A stretch of 7,232 nt of DNA from Ruminococcaceae bacterium UBA6842 (GCA_002451855.1 DKDS01000110.1:1-7232), one strand, 5' to 3'. Numbered from the stretch's first letter, positions 1-5,692 are shown. Notes: generated by a model from the letters alone, not told the origin. A program made the numbers and translations.

Positions 1-225
1 CTTCAGCAGGACGCGAACGGTGTCAGTGGGCTGTGCGCCGTTGGCGATCCACTGCTTTGCCTTGTCTGCGTCGATCTTCACATCAGCGGGAGTCTTGAGC
101 AGATCATAAGTGCCGATCTCCTCGATGAATCTGCCGTCGCGGGGATACTTTGAATCCGCAACAACAACACGGTAGAAAGGTGCCTTCTTTGCGCCCATAC
201 GGCGAAGTCTGATTTTTACTGCCAC
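1..225 (-). CDS. rpsP: 30S ribosomal protein S16, 3' end cut by window edge
   Basis: Small-subunit ribosomal protein S16, which binds 16S rRNA and assists 30S assembly. The 75 codons present begin MAVKIRLRRMGAKKAPFYRV and continue with VADSKYPRDGRFIEEIGTYD, the strongly conserved S16 N-terminus; the last few residues lie beyond the window edge. The start is a GTG at 225-223: it is the only in-frame initiator that fits the S16 N-terminus, and an ideal Shine-Dalgarno lies 7 nt upstream. Codon choice leans to C/G-ending codons (ATC, AAG, GAC, CTG), as expected for a highly expressed ribosomal gene and unlike the neighbouring ffh. It follows ffh by 46 bp with no terminator between, so it is probably cotranscribed with ylxM-ffh, a standard Firmicutes order. 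Identification is very secure. Confidence 0.97.
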   Translation of the reverse strand, partial: MAVKIRLRRMGAKKAPFYRVVVADSKYPRDGRFIEEIGTYDLLKTPADVKIDADKAKQWIANGAQPTDTVRVLLK

Positions 226-232
226 TGTAACA

Positions 233-239
233 CACCTCC
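233..239 (-). promoter_or_regulatory. Shine-Dalgarno site of rpsP
   Basis: Read on the minus strand this is GGAGGTG, 7 nt ahead of the GTG initiator at 225-223. It settles the GTG start. An ATG and other GTGs overlapping the site (around 230-241) are out of frame with S16. The AT-rich stretch just upstream (243-258, a weak A/T-only palindrome) has no GC stem and does not look like a terminator, which supports read-through from ffh. Confidence 0.85.
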
Positions 240-271
240 ATAAAAAATATATATTTTTAAAAGAATTACTC

Positions 272-1624
272 TTAAAAACCTAAATTACCCGGACCGCCCG
301 GCATTTTCATACCGCGCATCATTTTACGTTTGCCGCCCTTTGTGTTCATCTGCCTGAACATTTTTCTCATTTGTTCATACTGATTGAGAAGCTTGTTTAC
401 ATCCTCAACCTTCATACCGGAGCCTGCCGCGATACGGCGCTTTCTTGAAGCGTTTATAATATCCGGCTTTTCCCGTTCCTTTGCGGTCATTGATTTTATG
501 ATAGCTTCAATCCTCAGCATCTGACGATCGTCTATATCGACATCCCTTAATTGCTTATCCATACCCGGAAGCATTGAAAGGATGCTTTTAAGCGAACCCA
601 TCTTTTTAATCTGCTGAAACTGCGCAAGCAAATCATTCATATCAAATTTATTTTCCTTGAGCTTGCGTGCCGCTTCCTCGGCCTTTTTCTGATCAATTTC
701 GCTTTCTACCCGTTCGATAAGCGACAGTACATCGCCCATTCCGAGTATTCTTGACGCCATACGGTCGGGATGAAACTCATCAAGCTCATCAAGCTTCTCG
801 CCCACGCCGACAAACATTATCGGCTTGCCTGTTACCGCCCTTACAGAAAGCGCGGCACCGCCTCTTGTATCGCCGTCAAGCTTGGTTAAAATAACACCGT
901 CTATCTCAAGTATATCGTTAAACGCCTTTGCAATGTTTACGGCGTCCTGACCTACCATTGAATCGATTACGAGCAGTATATCGTTGACCTCGATTGTTTC
1001 GGTTATACGCCGAAGCTCATCCATAAGCGCCTCGTCTATATGAAGACGGCCCGCGGTGTCGAGTATTACAAAATCATATCCGTAATCCCTCGCTTTATCT
1101 ACCGCTTTTTTTGCGATTATTTCGGGCTTTTCCGTTCCCATTTCGAAAACGGGCGTATCAACTGCTTTGCCTACTACCTTTAACTGCTCGATAGCGGCAG
1201 GGCGGTATATATCGCACGCAACAAGCAGCGGTCTGTGCCCCTGCGCCTTTAAATACTTGGCAAGCTTTGCGGAATGGGTGGTTTTACCCGAACCCTGAAG
1301 ACCGCACATCATAATAACCGTCGGTATTTTGTTTGAGGTTTTAAGCCTTGCCTGTTCACTGCCCATAAGAGCAGTAAGCTCTTCCTTAACTATCTTAACA
1401 ACCATTTGCGGAGCGGTAAGGCTTTCCATAACATTTGCGCCTATACACTTCTCGGTAACGGTGTTCGTAAAGTCCTTTGCGACCTTGTAGTTTACATCCG
1501 CTTCAAGCAACGCCAACCGCACCTCGCGCATTGCGGTCTTAACATCGGATTCGCTGAGCTTTCCTTTGGAGCGCAGGCGTTTAAACACACCCGAAAGCTT
1601 ATCCGAGAGATTATCAAACGCCAT
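272..1624 (-). CDS. ffh: Signal recognition particle protein Ffh (SRP54 GTPase)
   Basis: Protein subunit of the bacterial signal recognition particle. It binds 4.5S/6S scRNA and hydrophobic signal sequences of nascent chains at the ribosome and docks with FtsY at the membrane. Of 450 residues, about 1-90 form the helical N domain. The G domain has the P-loop GLQGSGKTT at 108-116, DIYRPAA at 138-144, DTAGR at 189-193, TKLDGD at 247-252 and GVGEKLDEL at 273-281. The M domain from about 328 has the RNA-binding segment around 394-416 (RKRRIAAGSG) and a methionine-rich tail with basic residues. Length is normal for the family. The ATG lies 2 nt after the ylxM stop, and its ribosome binding site GAGGAG sits inside the last ylxM codons, indicating translational coupling. 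No anomaly was seen in the key motifs. Confidence 0.98.
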   Translation of the reverse strand: MAFDNLSDKLSGVFKRLRSKGKLSESDVKTAMREVRLALLEADVNYKVAKDFTNTVTEKCIGANVMESLTAPQMVVKIVKEELTALMGSEQARLKTSNKIPTVIMMCGLQGSGKTTHSAKLAKYLKAQGHRPLLVACDIYRPAAIEQLKVVGKAVDTPVFEMGTEKPEIIAKKAVDKARDYGYDFVILDTAGRLHIDEALMDELRRITETIEVNDILLVIDSMVGQDAVNIAKAFNDILEIDGVILTKLDGDTRGGAALSVRAVTGKPIMFVGVGEKLDELDEFHPDRMASRILGMGDVLSLIERVESEIDQKKAEEAARKLKENKFDMNDLLAQFQQIKKMGSLKSILSMLPGMDKQLRDVDIDDRQMLRIEAIIKSMTAKEREKPDIINASRKRRIAAGSGMKVEDVNKLLNQYEQMRKMFRQMNTKGGKRKMMRGMKMPGGPGNLGF

Positions 1625-1626
1625 AT

Positions 1627-1935
1627 CTACAACTCCTCTATAATATCGGTAATTTCATTTGTGACGGAATTATCCCCGTCCTTAAGGCGTGAGGACAGCT
1701 CCTTTAAGCGACTGAACCGCTCGCAGTACCGACACTTTTCCTCAAGTGAAACAAGCGTCTGCTCCGCCCGTTTTATCAGGTCACGCACGCCCTGCCTTGT
1801 AATACCCTCATTTTCGGCTATTTCGGCAAGCGACAGGTCATCGTTATAATAATAATCCGTAAGCTCACGCTGCTTATCGCTGAGAAAAGCACCGTAAACA
1901 TCAAGCAAAGCGGAAATATGCAAATTTTTACCCAT
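1627..1935 (-). CDS. ylxM: YlxM/p13-like SRP-associated HTH protein (UPF0122)
   Basis: Small helix-turn-helix protein of the YlxM (UPF0122) family, 102 residues, the usual size. The sigma-region-4-like HTH spans about residues 33-60 (DLSLAEIAENEGITRQGVRD), preceded by the family pattern LDVYGAFLSDKQRELTDYYY at 11-30. The charged C-terminal third is helical and less conserved. Members are encoded directly before ffh in Firmicutes and have been linked to SRP function in streptococci; the exact role is not settled. Here it is the first gene of the ylxM-ffh-rpsP transcript. ftsY, often the gene upstream, is not adjacent: cdd is read divergently instead. The start ATG has GAGGTG 5 nt upstream (1941-1946). 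Because the family has a DNA-binding-type fold and a palindrome sits in its own leader, autoregulation is possible but unproven. Confidence 0.95.
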   Translation of the reverse strand: MGKNLHISALLDVYGAFLSDKQRELTDYYYNDDLSLAEIAENEGITRQGVRDLIKRAEQTLVSLEEKCRYCERFSRLKELSSRLKDGDNSVTNEITDIIEEL

Positions 1936-1946
1936 ACAGCCACCTC

Positions 1947-1971
1947 ACTGTAAAGTCATAAGCTTTACAGT
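1947..1971. promoter_or_regulatory. Perfect 9-bp inverted repeat in the ylxM leader: operator or 5' hairpin
   Basis: The arms are ACTGTAAAG (1947-1955) and CTTTACAGT (1963-1971), separated by 7 nt. The repeat begins about 6 nt downstream of the ylxM -10 box, so its right arm coincides with the predicted transcription start and its left arm ends just before the Shine-Dalgarno. It could be a dimeric operator (arm centres 16 bp apart, two faces of the helix) or a hairpin at the very 5' end of the mRNA. It lacks a U-tract, so it is not a terminator. The role is inferred; the symmetry is seen directly. Confidence 0.6.
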
Positions 1972-1976
1972 TGACC

Positions 1977-2005
1977 ATTATAGCATAGCCGTATTCTTTT
2001 GTCAA
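1977..2005 (-). promoter_or_regulatory. Sigma-A-type promoter for ylxM-ffh-rpsP
   Basis: On the minus strand there is TTGACA (2005-2000), a 17-nt spacer, and TATAAT (1982-1977), with a TG one base ahead of the -10 (extended -10). Both hexamers match the consensus exactly. The predicted start of transcription is near 1971, giving a leader of about 35 nt before the ylxM ATG. Confidence 0.88.
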
Positions 2006-2014
2006 GCTTTTTTA

Positions 2015-2043
2015 TTTACATAAAACGGCTTGTGTGATATAAT
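2015..2043 (+). promoter_or_regulatory. Sigma-A-type promoter for cdd-pdp
   Basis: TTTACA (2015-2020) and TATAAT (2038-2043) are separated by 17 nt, with TG at 2035-2036 forming an extended -10. The -35 differs from consensus at one base. It is back to back with the ylxM promoter, only 9 bp separating the two -35 boxes. The predicted leader is about 20 nt and contains the strong ribosome binding site GGGAGGG (2057-2063), 6 nt before the cdd ATG. Confidence 0.85.
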
Positions 2044-2069
2044 CATATTAAATAACGGGAGGGTAAATT

Positions 2070-2477
2070 ATGACTGATTCGGAGCTTATAAATATTGCTG
2101 TTTCGGCAATGAAAAACGCCTATGCGCCCTATTCGGGCTTTAAGGTCGGTGCGGCACTGCTTTCGGCGGACGGACAGTGCTTTACGGGCTGTAATATTGA
2201 AAACGCCTCCTACCCTGCCGGAATCTGTGCGGAGCGTGCCGCTCTTTCCTGCGCCGTAAGCGGCGGGGCAAAAAAATTTGTGAAAATAGCGATAGTAGGC
2301 GGTATAAACGGCGTCTTAACCGATTTTTGCACACCGTGCGGAATTTGCAGGCAGGCGCTTGCGGAATTCTGCGATAAGAATTTTGAAATCATCACCTACA
2401 ACGGCAGCCGAACGGAAGCACATACATTAGGCGAATTACTGCCGTTAAGCTTTGTGAGAGACAATTTATGCGAATGA
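2070..2477 (+). CDS. cdd: Cytidine deaminase
   Basis: Cytosolic zinc enzyme that deaminates cytidine and deoxycytidine to uridine and deoxyuridine in pyrimidine salvage. At 135 residues it has the length of the short, homotetrameric bacterial CDA class. Visible motifs: AYAPYSGFKVGAAL at 17-30; NIEN at 42-45 (ribose contacts); CAERAA at 53-58, giving zinc ligand Cys53 and catalytic Glu55; and PCGICRQ at 89-95 with zinc ligands Cys90 and Cys93. The start ATG is supported by GGGAGGG 6 nt upstream and a consensus promoter. The stop overlaps the start of pdp by 10 nt, implying translational coupling and a shared job: Cdd makes the uracil nucleosides that the next enzyme cleaves. All catalytic residues are present. 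Confidence 0.97.
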   Translation: MTDSELINIAVSAMKNAYAPYSGFKVGAALLSADGQCFTGCNIENASYPAGICAERAALSCAVSGGAKKFVKIAIVGGINGVLTDFCTPCGICRQALAEFCDKNFEIITYNGSRTEAHTLGELLPLSFVRDNLCE

Positions 2478-3772
2478 CCGATATAATAGAAAAAAAGCGC
2501 GACAGGAAAGAGCTTACGGACGGCGAAATTGAATTTTTCGTTTCGGGCGTGACCGACAAAAGCATACCCGATTATCAGATTTCCGCACTGCTTATGGCAA
2601 TATTATTAAACGGAATGAGCAAGAGGGAAACGCTGTCCCTTACCCTTTCTATGGCAAAAAGCGGAGATATGCTCGACCTTTCGCCCCTCACCCACACGGC
2701 GGATAAGCACAGCACCGGCGGCGTAGGCGATAAGACCACGCTCATAGCAGCACCTTTGGCGGCAGCGCTCGGATGTACGGTGGCGAAGATGTCGGGCAGA
2801 GGGCTTGGCTTTACGGGCGGCACGGTTGATAAATTAGAGGCTGTAACAGGCTATAAAACCTCGCTCAATATATCTTCATTCAAAGAAAATGCCGCAAAAT
2901 ACGGTATGTGCGTTGTAGGGCAAAGCGGCAATTTTGCACCTGCGGACAAACGCCTTTACGCCATACGTGATGTTACGGCAACCGTGAACAGCATACCTCT
3001 GATAGCTTCAAGCATTATGAGCAAAAAGCTTGCCGCGGGGGCTGAAACAATAGTGCTTGATGTAAAATGCGGAAGCGGCGCTTTTATGAAAACGCCCGAG
3101 GACGCCGAGGCTCTCGCCAGTGAAATGGTGGAAATCGGAAAAGGCGCGGGTCGTAACACAAGCGCCTTAATAACGGATATGGATATACCTCTCGGCTTTG
3201 CTGTCGGCAATGCGCTTGAGGTTAAAGAGGCGGTAAGCGTGCTTTGCGGAAACGGTCCCGACGACCTTACAGAGTTGTGCATAGCGCTTGCGGCACAGAT
3301 GTATTCACAAAGCTTTAAAAAGAGTGAAGCCGAGAGTATTGAGGCGGCAAAAGCGGCGCTTAAAAACGGCAGCGCATTTGAAATATTTAAAAATGCGGTA
3401 TCCGCACAGGGCGGAGACGAAAAGCTGCTTACGGGCGAGCACAGCTTTACCGCTCCCGACGGTTCTAAGGAAGTTTTCGCTCATGAAAGCGGCTATATCA
3501 CGCATATGGACAGCGAACTTATAGGTAAAGCAGCGGTAATCTCGGGTGCGGGCAGAGAAACGCTTGATGACAAAATAGACCCGTCCGCCGGAATTGTGCT
3601 TGACAAAAAATACGGTGATTATGTAAACCGCGGTGACAGAATAGCGACCGTTTACGGCAAAAAAGAAAGGCTTAACGAAGCGGCAGCAGAGCTTTTGACA
3701 GCTTACCGTTTCGGAAACGAAAAACCGCCGAAACGCCCGATTATTTATAAAACGGTAGGCAATAAGGAATAG
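2468..3772 (+). CDS. pdp: Pyrimidine-nucleoside phosphorylase
   Basis: Cleaves uridine, deoxyuridine or thymidine with phosphate to the free base plus (deoxy)ribose-1-phosphate. At 434 residues it has the standard length. Motifs: KHSTGGVGD at 80-88 (phosphate-binding loop), the family signature SGRGLGFTGGTVDKLE at 109-124, and base-contacting positions His81, Arg167, Ser182 and Lys186, which align with H85/R171/S186/K190 of E. coli thymidine phosphorylase. The C-terminal barrel-sandwich domain includes GYITHMDSELIGKAAVISGAG-like sequence from about 342. The MRM N-terminus matches Bacillus-type enzymes, so the ATG at 2468 is preferred over a second ATG at 2474. Bacillus-like features point to the dual-specificity Pdp rather than strict thymidine phosphorylase (DeoA), but specificity cannot be fixed by eye. 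Cotranscribed with cdd, whose 3' end it overlaps. Confidence 0.95.
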   Translation: MRMTDIIEKKRDRKELTDGEIEFFVSGVTDKSIPDYQISALLMAILLNGMSKRETLSLTLSMAKSGDMLDLSPLTHTADKHSTGGVGDKTTLIAAPLAAALGCTVAKMSGRGLGFTGGTVDKLEAVTGYKTSLNISSFKENAAKYGMCVVGQSGNFAPADKRLYAIRDVTATVNSIPLIASSIMSKKLAAGAETIVLDVKCGSGAFMKTPEDAEALASEMVEIGKGAGRNTSALITDMDIPLGFAVGNALEVKEAVSVLCGNGPDDLTELCIALAAQMYSQSFKKSEAESIEAAKAALKNGSAFEIFKNAVSAQGGDEKLLTGEHSFTAPDGSKEVFAHESGYITHMDSELIGKAAVISGAGRETLDDKIDPSAGIVLDKKYGDYVNRGDRIATVYGKKERLNEAAAELLTAYRFGNEKPPKRPIIYKTVGNKE

Positions 3773-3775
3773 GTG
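3771..3775 (+). promoter_or_regulatory. Ribosome binding site deciding the start of the C39-like gene
   Basis: AGGTG overlaps the pdp stop codon TAG (3770-3772) and lies 6 nt before an ATG at 3782. The same GTG (3773-3775) could itself be read as an initiator adding three residues, but its only upstream purine run (AAGGA at 3764-3768) is 4 nt away, closer than usual. The ATG at 3782 is therefore preferred. Confidence 0.6.
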
Positions 3776-3781
3776 ATAATT

Positions 3782-4150
3782 ATGCCCCTTTGCAAAAAAA
3801 CGGAATATATTAAGGAACCGACGCCGCTCCAGTGCGGTCAGGCGGTGCTTGCAATGCTTTCGGGCGAAAATGTGGATGAAATAATAAGGCTTACAGGCAC
3901 AGAACGCGAAACCACGCTTAAGGATATGTTCAAGGCTCTTGACGCTCTCGGCATAAAATACGAAACGGAGCGAAAAGAGGTGTCAGGCAAAGCGGAGCTG
4001 CCGAAAATTTGCATATTAAGCCTTGAAACGCCGAGATGCTGGCACTGGTCTTTGTACAGAGACGGAATTTTTTATGACCCCGAGCACGGAGTGCTTGACG
4101 ATTTTCCGCAATCGGCACGAAAATACTACTGGCGGATAGTTGAAAACTAA
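3782..4150 (+). CDS. Small C39-like (papain-fold) cysteine peptidase-family protein
   Basis: A 122-residue protein with no signal peptide or membrane segment. It resembles stand-alone peptidase C39-like proteins. TPLQCGQAVLAMLSG at 14-28 places the putative catalytic Cys18 at the start of a helix. A KDMFKALDALGIKYE helix-strand follows at about 47-61, then CWHWSLYRDG at 86-95 with putative His88, and FYDPEHG at 97-103 with putative Asp99. The residue six before the cysteine, usually the oxyanion-hole glutamine in C39 enzymes, is Glu12 here, so activity is uncertain. A longer GTG-started form (3773) is possible. It starts 9 nt after pdp and is surely in the same transcript. I know of no established function for this family in nucleoside salvage; substrate and role are unknown. 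The fold assignment rests on motif pattern only. Confidence 0.75.
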   Translation: MPLCKKTEYIKEPTPLQCGQAVLAMLSGENVDEIIRLTGTERETTLKDMFKALDALGIKYETERKEVSGKAELPKICILSLETPRCWHWSLYRDGIFYDPEHGVLDDFPQSARKYYWRIVEN

Positions 4151-4168
4151 GGTTACTTGTGGTAACAT
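4140..4168 (+). promoter_or_regulatory. Probable promoter of fprA
   Basis: TTGAAA (4140-4145), a 17-nt spacer and TAACAT (4163-4168), with TG at 4160-4161 forming an extended -10. The -35 matches 5 of 6 and the -10 matches 4 of 6 consensus bases. It overlaps the end of the upstream gene. An inverted repeat covers the -10 (see separate entry). It is weaker than the other two promoters, so the call is tentative. Confidence 0.42.
4152..4166. promoter_or_regulatory. Operator-like inverted repeat over the fprA -10 box
   Basis: GTTAC (4152-4156), 5 nt, GTAAC (4162-4166) is a perfect short dyad. Its right arm overlaps the proposed extended -10. The stem is too short and has no U-tract, so it is unlikely to be a terminator. 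The placement is that of a repressor site, which would suit a gene for oxygen or NO detoxification; the regulator is not known. Confidence 0.4.
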
Positions 4169-4201
4169 AAAGAAAACGAAAAACAGAAAGGACTGCAAAA
4201 A

Positions 4202-5356
4202 ATGAATATAACAAAGGATATTAAATACATAGGCGTAAACGACCGCGAAATAGATTTATTTGAGGGACAATACGATGTACCGAACGGTATGGCTTATAAT
4301 TCATATGTAATTATTGATGAAAAGATTGCGGTTATGGATACCGTAGACCGCAATTTCGGCGAGGAGTGGCTTGCCAATTTGAAAGAAGCCTTAAACGGCA
4401 GAAAGCCCGATTACCTTGTAGTACAGCATATGGAGCCCGACCATTCGGCAAATATTGAAAAATTCCTTGAGGCTTATCCCGAAACGGCGGTAGTCGGCAA
4501 TGTGAAAACCTTTGCTATGATAGACGCCTTTTTCGGTCCCGGACTTTGCAAAAACACAGTTACCGTAAAGGACGGAGAAACCCTTTCCCTCGGTTCTCAC
4601 TCACTTACCTTTGTGTTGGCTCCTATGGTTCACTGGCCCGAGGTAATGGTTACATACGACAACAAGGACAAGGTTCTTTTCTCTGCCGACGCATTCGGTA
4701 AATTCGGAGTGCTTGACGCGGACGAGGATTGGGCTTGCGAAGCAAGGCGTTATTATTTCGGAATAGTGGGGAAATACGGCGTACAGGCGCAGGCTTTGCT
4801 TAAAAAGGCGGCGGCGCTTGACATATCCGTAATTTGCCCCCTGCACGGTCCGATACTTAACGAAAATCTCGGCTACTACTTAAATCTTTACAATATCTGG
4901 TCCTCTTACGGCGTTGAGAGCGAGGGCGTGCTTGTATGCTATACCTCTGTATACGGCAACACAAAAGCCGCCGCGGAGCTTCTTTGCAAGGAGCTTACCG
5001 ACGCCGGCTGTGAAAAGGTTGTGCTTAACGACCTTGCGCGCTGTGATATGGCTGAAGCCGTTGAGGACGCGTTCCGCTACGGCAAGCTGGTGCTTGCCAC
5101 AACCACCTATAACGGAGAAATCTTCCCGTTTATGCGTGAGTTTATAGAGCATTTAACCGAGCGTAATTATCAAAACCGCACCGTTGGATTTATTGAAAAC
5201 GGTTCGTGGGCGCCCACTGCCGCAAGAGTAATGAAAGGTATGTTTGAAAAATCCAAAAACATTTCCTATCTTGATACTGTCGTTACCGTAAAATCGGCGC
5301 TTACCGATGCTAACCGTGAAAGCATTAAGCAAATGGCAAAAGAATTGTGCAAATAA
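4202..5356 (+). CDS. fprA: Flavodiiron protein (A-type flavoprotein, O2/NO reductase)
   Basis: Cytosolic enzyme that reduces O2 to water and/or NO to N2O, protecting anaerobes; electrons usually come from rubredoxin. Residues 1 to about 240 form the metallo-beta-lactamase-like diiron domain with ligands His76, Glu78, Asp80 (HMEPDH motif, 76-81), His144 (MVHWPE), Asp163 (SADAFG) and His215 (PLHGP). Residues about 243-384 form a flavodoxin domain with the FMN loop YTSVYGNTKAAAE at 247-259, ATTTYNGEIFP at 299-309 and ENGSWAP at 332-338. No rubredoxin or NADH-oxidising domain is fused (384 residues, class A), so a separate electron donor is needed and is not in this window. The Asp163-His215 gap is 51 residues, shorter than the about 60 usual for the family. 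The ATG has AAAGGA 9 nt upstream. It is transcribed in line with cdd-pdp but probably has its own promoter. Confidence 0.96.
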   Translation: MNITKDIKYIGVNDREIDLFEGQYDVPNGMAYNSYVIIDEKIAVMDTVDRNFGEEWLANLKEALNGRKPDYLVVQHMEPDHSANIEKFLEAYPETAVVGNVKTFAMIDAFFGPGLCKNTVTVKDGETLSLGSHSLTFVLAPMVHWPEVMVTYDNKDKVLFSADAFGKFGVLDADEDWACEARRYYFGIVGKYGVQAQALLKKAAALDISVICPLHGPILNENLGYYLNLYNIWSSYGVESEGVLVCYTSVYGNTKAAAELLCKELTDAGCEKVVLNDLARCDMAEAVEDAFRYGKLVLATTTYNGEIFPFMREFIEHLTERNYQNRTVGFIENGSWAPTAARVMKGMFEKSKNISYLDTVVTVKSALTDANRESIKQMAKELCK

Positions 5357-5369
5357 GGTCTTACAGTCA

Positions 5370-5394
5370 AAACCACCGGTTCAACCGGTGGTTT
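5370..5394. repeat. Perfect 12-bp palindrome, proposed right-end hairpin of the IS remnant
   Basis: Arms AAACCACCGGTT (5370-5381) and AACCGGTGGTTT (5383-5394) flank a single C. It starts 13 nt after the fprA stop. In RNA it would form a strong GC-rich hairpin; there is no long U-tract after it (TTTGCTCC on plus), so it is at best a weak terminator. It shares the AACCACC start with the hairpin at 5651-5667, as expected for the paired ends of an IS200/IS605 element. Confidence 0.75.
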
Positions 5395-5398
5395 GCTC

Positions 5399-5415
5399 CA
5401 CCCCTATAAGGGGTG
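5399..5415. repeat. Stem-loop with 7-bp stem
   Basis: CACCCCT (5399-5405), loop ATA, AGGGGTG (5409-5415). It is the second of a row of stem-loops in the proposed right end of the IS remnant. Confidence 0.7.
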
Positions 5416-5426
5416 ATTACCGGCTT

Positions 5427-5443
5427 GACCCCTAAAAGGGGTT
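5427..5443. repeat. Stem-loop with 6-7-bp stem, related to the preceding one
   Basis: ACCCCT (5428-5433), loop AAA, AGGGGT (5437-5442), with a possible G-U pair outside (5427/5443). The stem core is the same as in the hairpin at 5399-5415, so the two could also pair with each other and form alternative structures. Confidence 0.65.
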
Positions 5444-5473
5444 TCGAAAATTTAGCACCGCATTATATTCTCC

Positions 5474-5504
5474 GGCAACCGCTCACGTGCGGTTGTCTTT
5501 TTTT
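5474..5504 (+). terminator. Rho-independent terminator downstream of fprA
   Basis: CAACCGC (5476-5482), 6-nt loop, GCGGTTG (5489-5495), extendable by two pairs to 5474/5497, followed on the plus strand by a run of seven T (5498-5504). It would stop rightward transcripts coming from fprA. It appears to be part of the IS200-like remnant, lying just after the transposase stop codon and facing the opposite way, where it would also shield the transposase gene from outside antisense transcription. Confidence 0.75.
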
Positions 5505-5506
5505 GC

Positions 5507-5659
5507 CTACTTTTTCCTGTCACACGTAAACGGGTCAGTAAATTCTTTTATACTAATTTGGTCTGCTGCATAATCTTCTCCTAACTGATTCCTTATGTAT
5601 TCCGCTATAACTTTTTTATTTTGACCGACTGTATCTACATAACTGACGCACACCCGCAT
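5507..5659 (-). pseudogene. tnpA: C-terminal fragment of an IS200/IS605-type TnpA (Y1 transposase)
   Basis: A 50-codon open frame on the minus strand reads MRVCVSYVDTVGQNKKVIAE then YIRNQLGEDYAADQISIKEF and ends TDPFTCDRKK. From about residue 7 (YVDTVG) it matches the tail of IS200-type TnpA, including YIRNQ at 21-25, the motif carrying the catalytic tyrosine and downstream glutamine. An intact TnpA is about 130-155 residues; the N-terminal about 105 residues with the HUH metal-binding histidines are absent. The apparent ATG (5659-5657) falls inside the loop of a hairpin and has no Shine-Dalgarno, and residues 1-6 look unrelated to TnpA, so translation is unlikely. The junction just after the hairpin suggests an internal deletion bringing the left end next to the 3' part of tnpA. 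Confidence 0.8.
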
Positions 5660-5667
5660 AGCGGGTG
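5651..5667. repeat. GC-rich stem-loop, proposed left-end hairpin of the IS remnant
   Basis: CACCCGC (5651-5657), loop ATA, GCGGGTG (5661-5667). The outer flanks are asymmetric: on the plus strand GGTT.. would continue the symmetry on the right, but the left flank is GACG. That asymmetry places the deletion junction at about 5648-5651, immediately next to the stem. Confidence 0.7.
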
Positions 5668-5679
5668 GTTCTTCGTTTC

Positions 5680-5692
5680 GGACGTCCCGTCC
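5680..5692. repeat. Short stem-loop next to the proposed left end
   Basis: GGACG (5680-5684), loop TCC, CGTCC (5688-5692). A smaller GGC-TAAA-GCC stem follows at 5699-5708. Both are weak alone, but they continue the series of stem-loops up to the edge of the remnant and are the last structured sequence before the AT-rich flank of the shared terminator. Confidence 0.5.

Noticed and set aside
243..258. A/T-only palindrome between ffh and rpsP as a terminator
   Set aside because: The stem has no G-C pairs, and it lies just before the rpsP ribosome binding site in a known cotranscribed gene pair.
1406..1849. 147-codon open frame on the plus strand across ffh and ylxM
   Set aside because: Antisense to two clearly conserved genes, no ribosome binding site, and no recognisable protein pattern.
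2070..5356. The cdd-pdp-C39-fprA run as a new defence or stress system
   Set aside because: Cdd, Pdp and FprA have clear housekeeping or detoxification roles with all catalytic residues, and fprA probably has its own promoter; only the C39-like gene is unexplained.
5370..5443. The repeated short stem-loops as a CRISPR array
   Set aside because: The units differ in sequence and spacing and are only about 17-25 bp; there are no equal-length spacers and no cas genes.
5464..5469. TATATT (plus) and overlapping TATAAT-like sequence (minus, near 5463-5468) as promoters inside the IS remnant
   Set aside because: No acceptable -35 hexamer at 16-18 nt on either strand.
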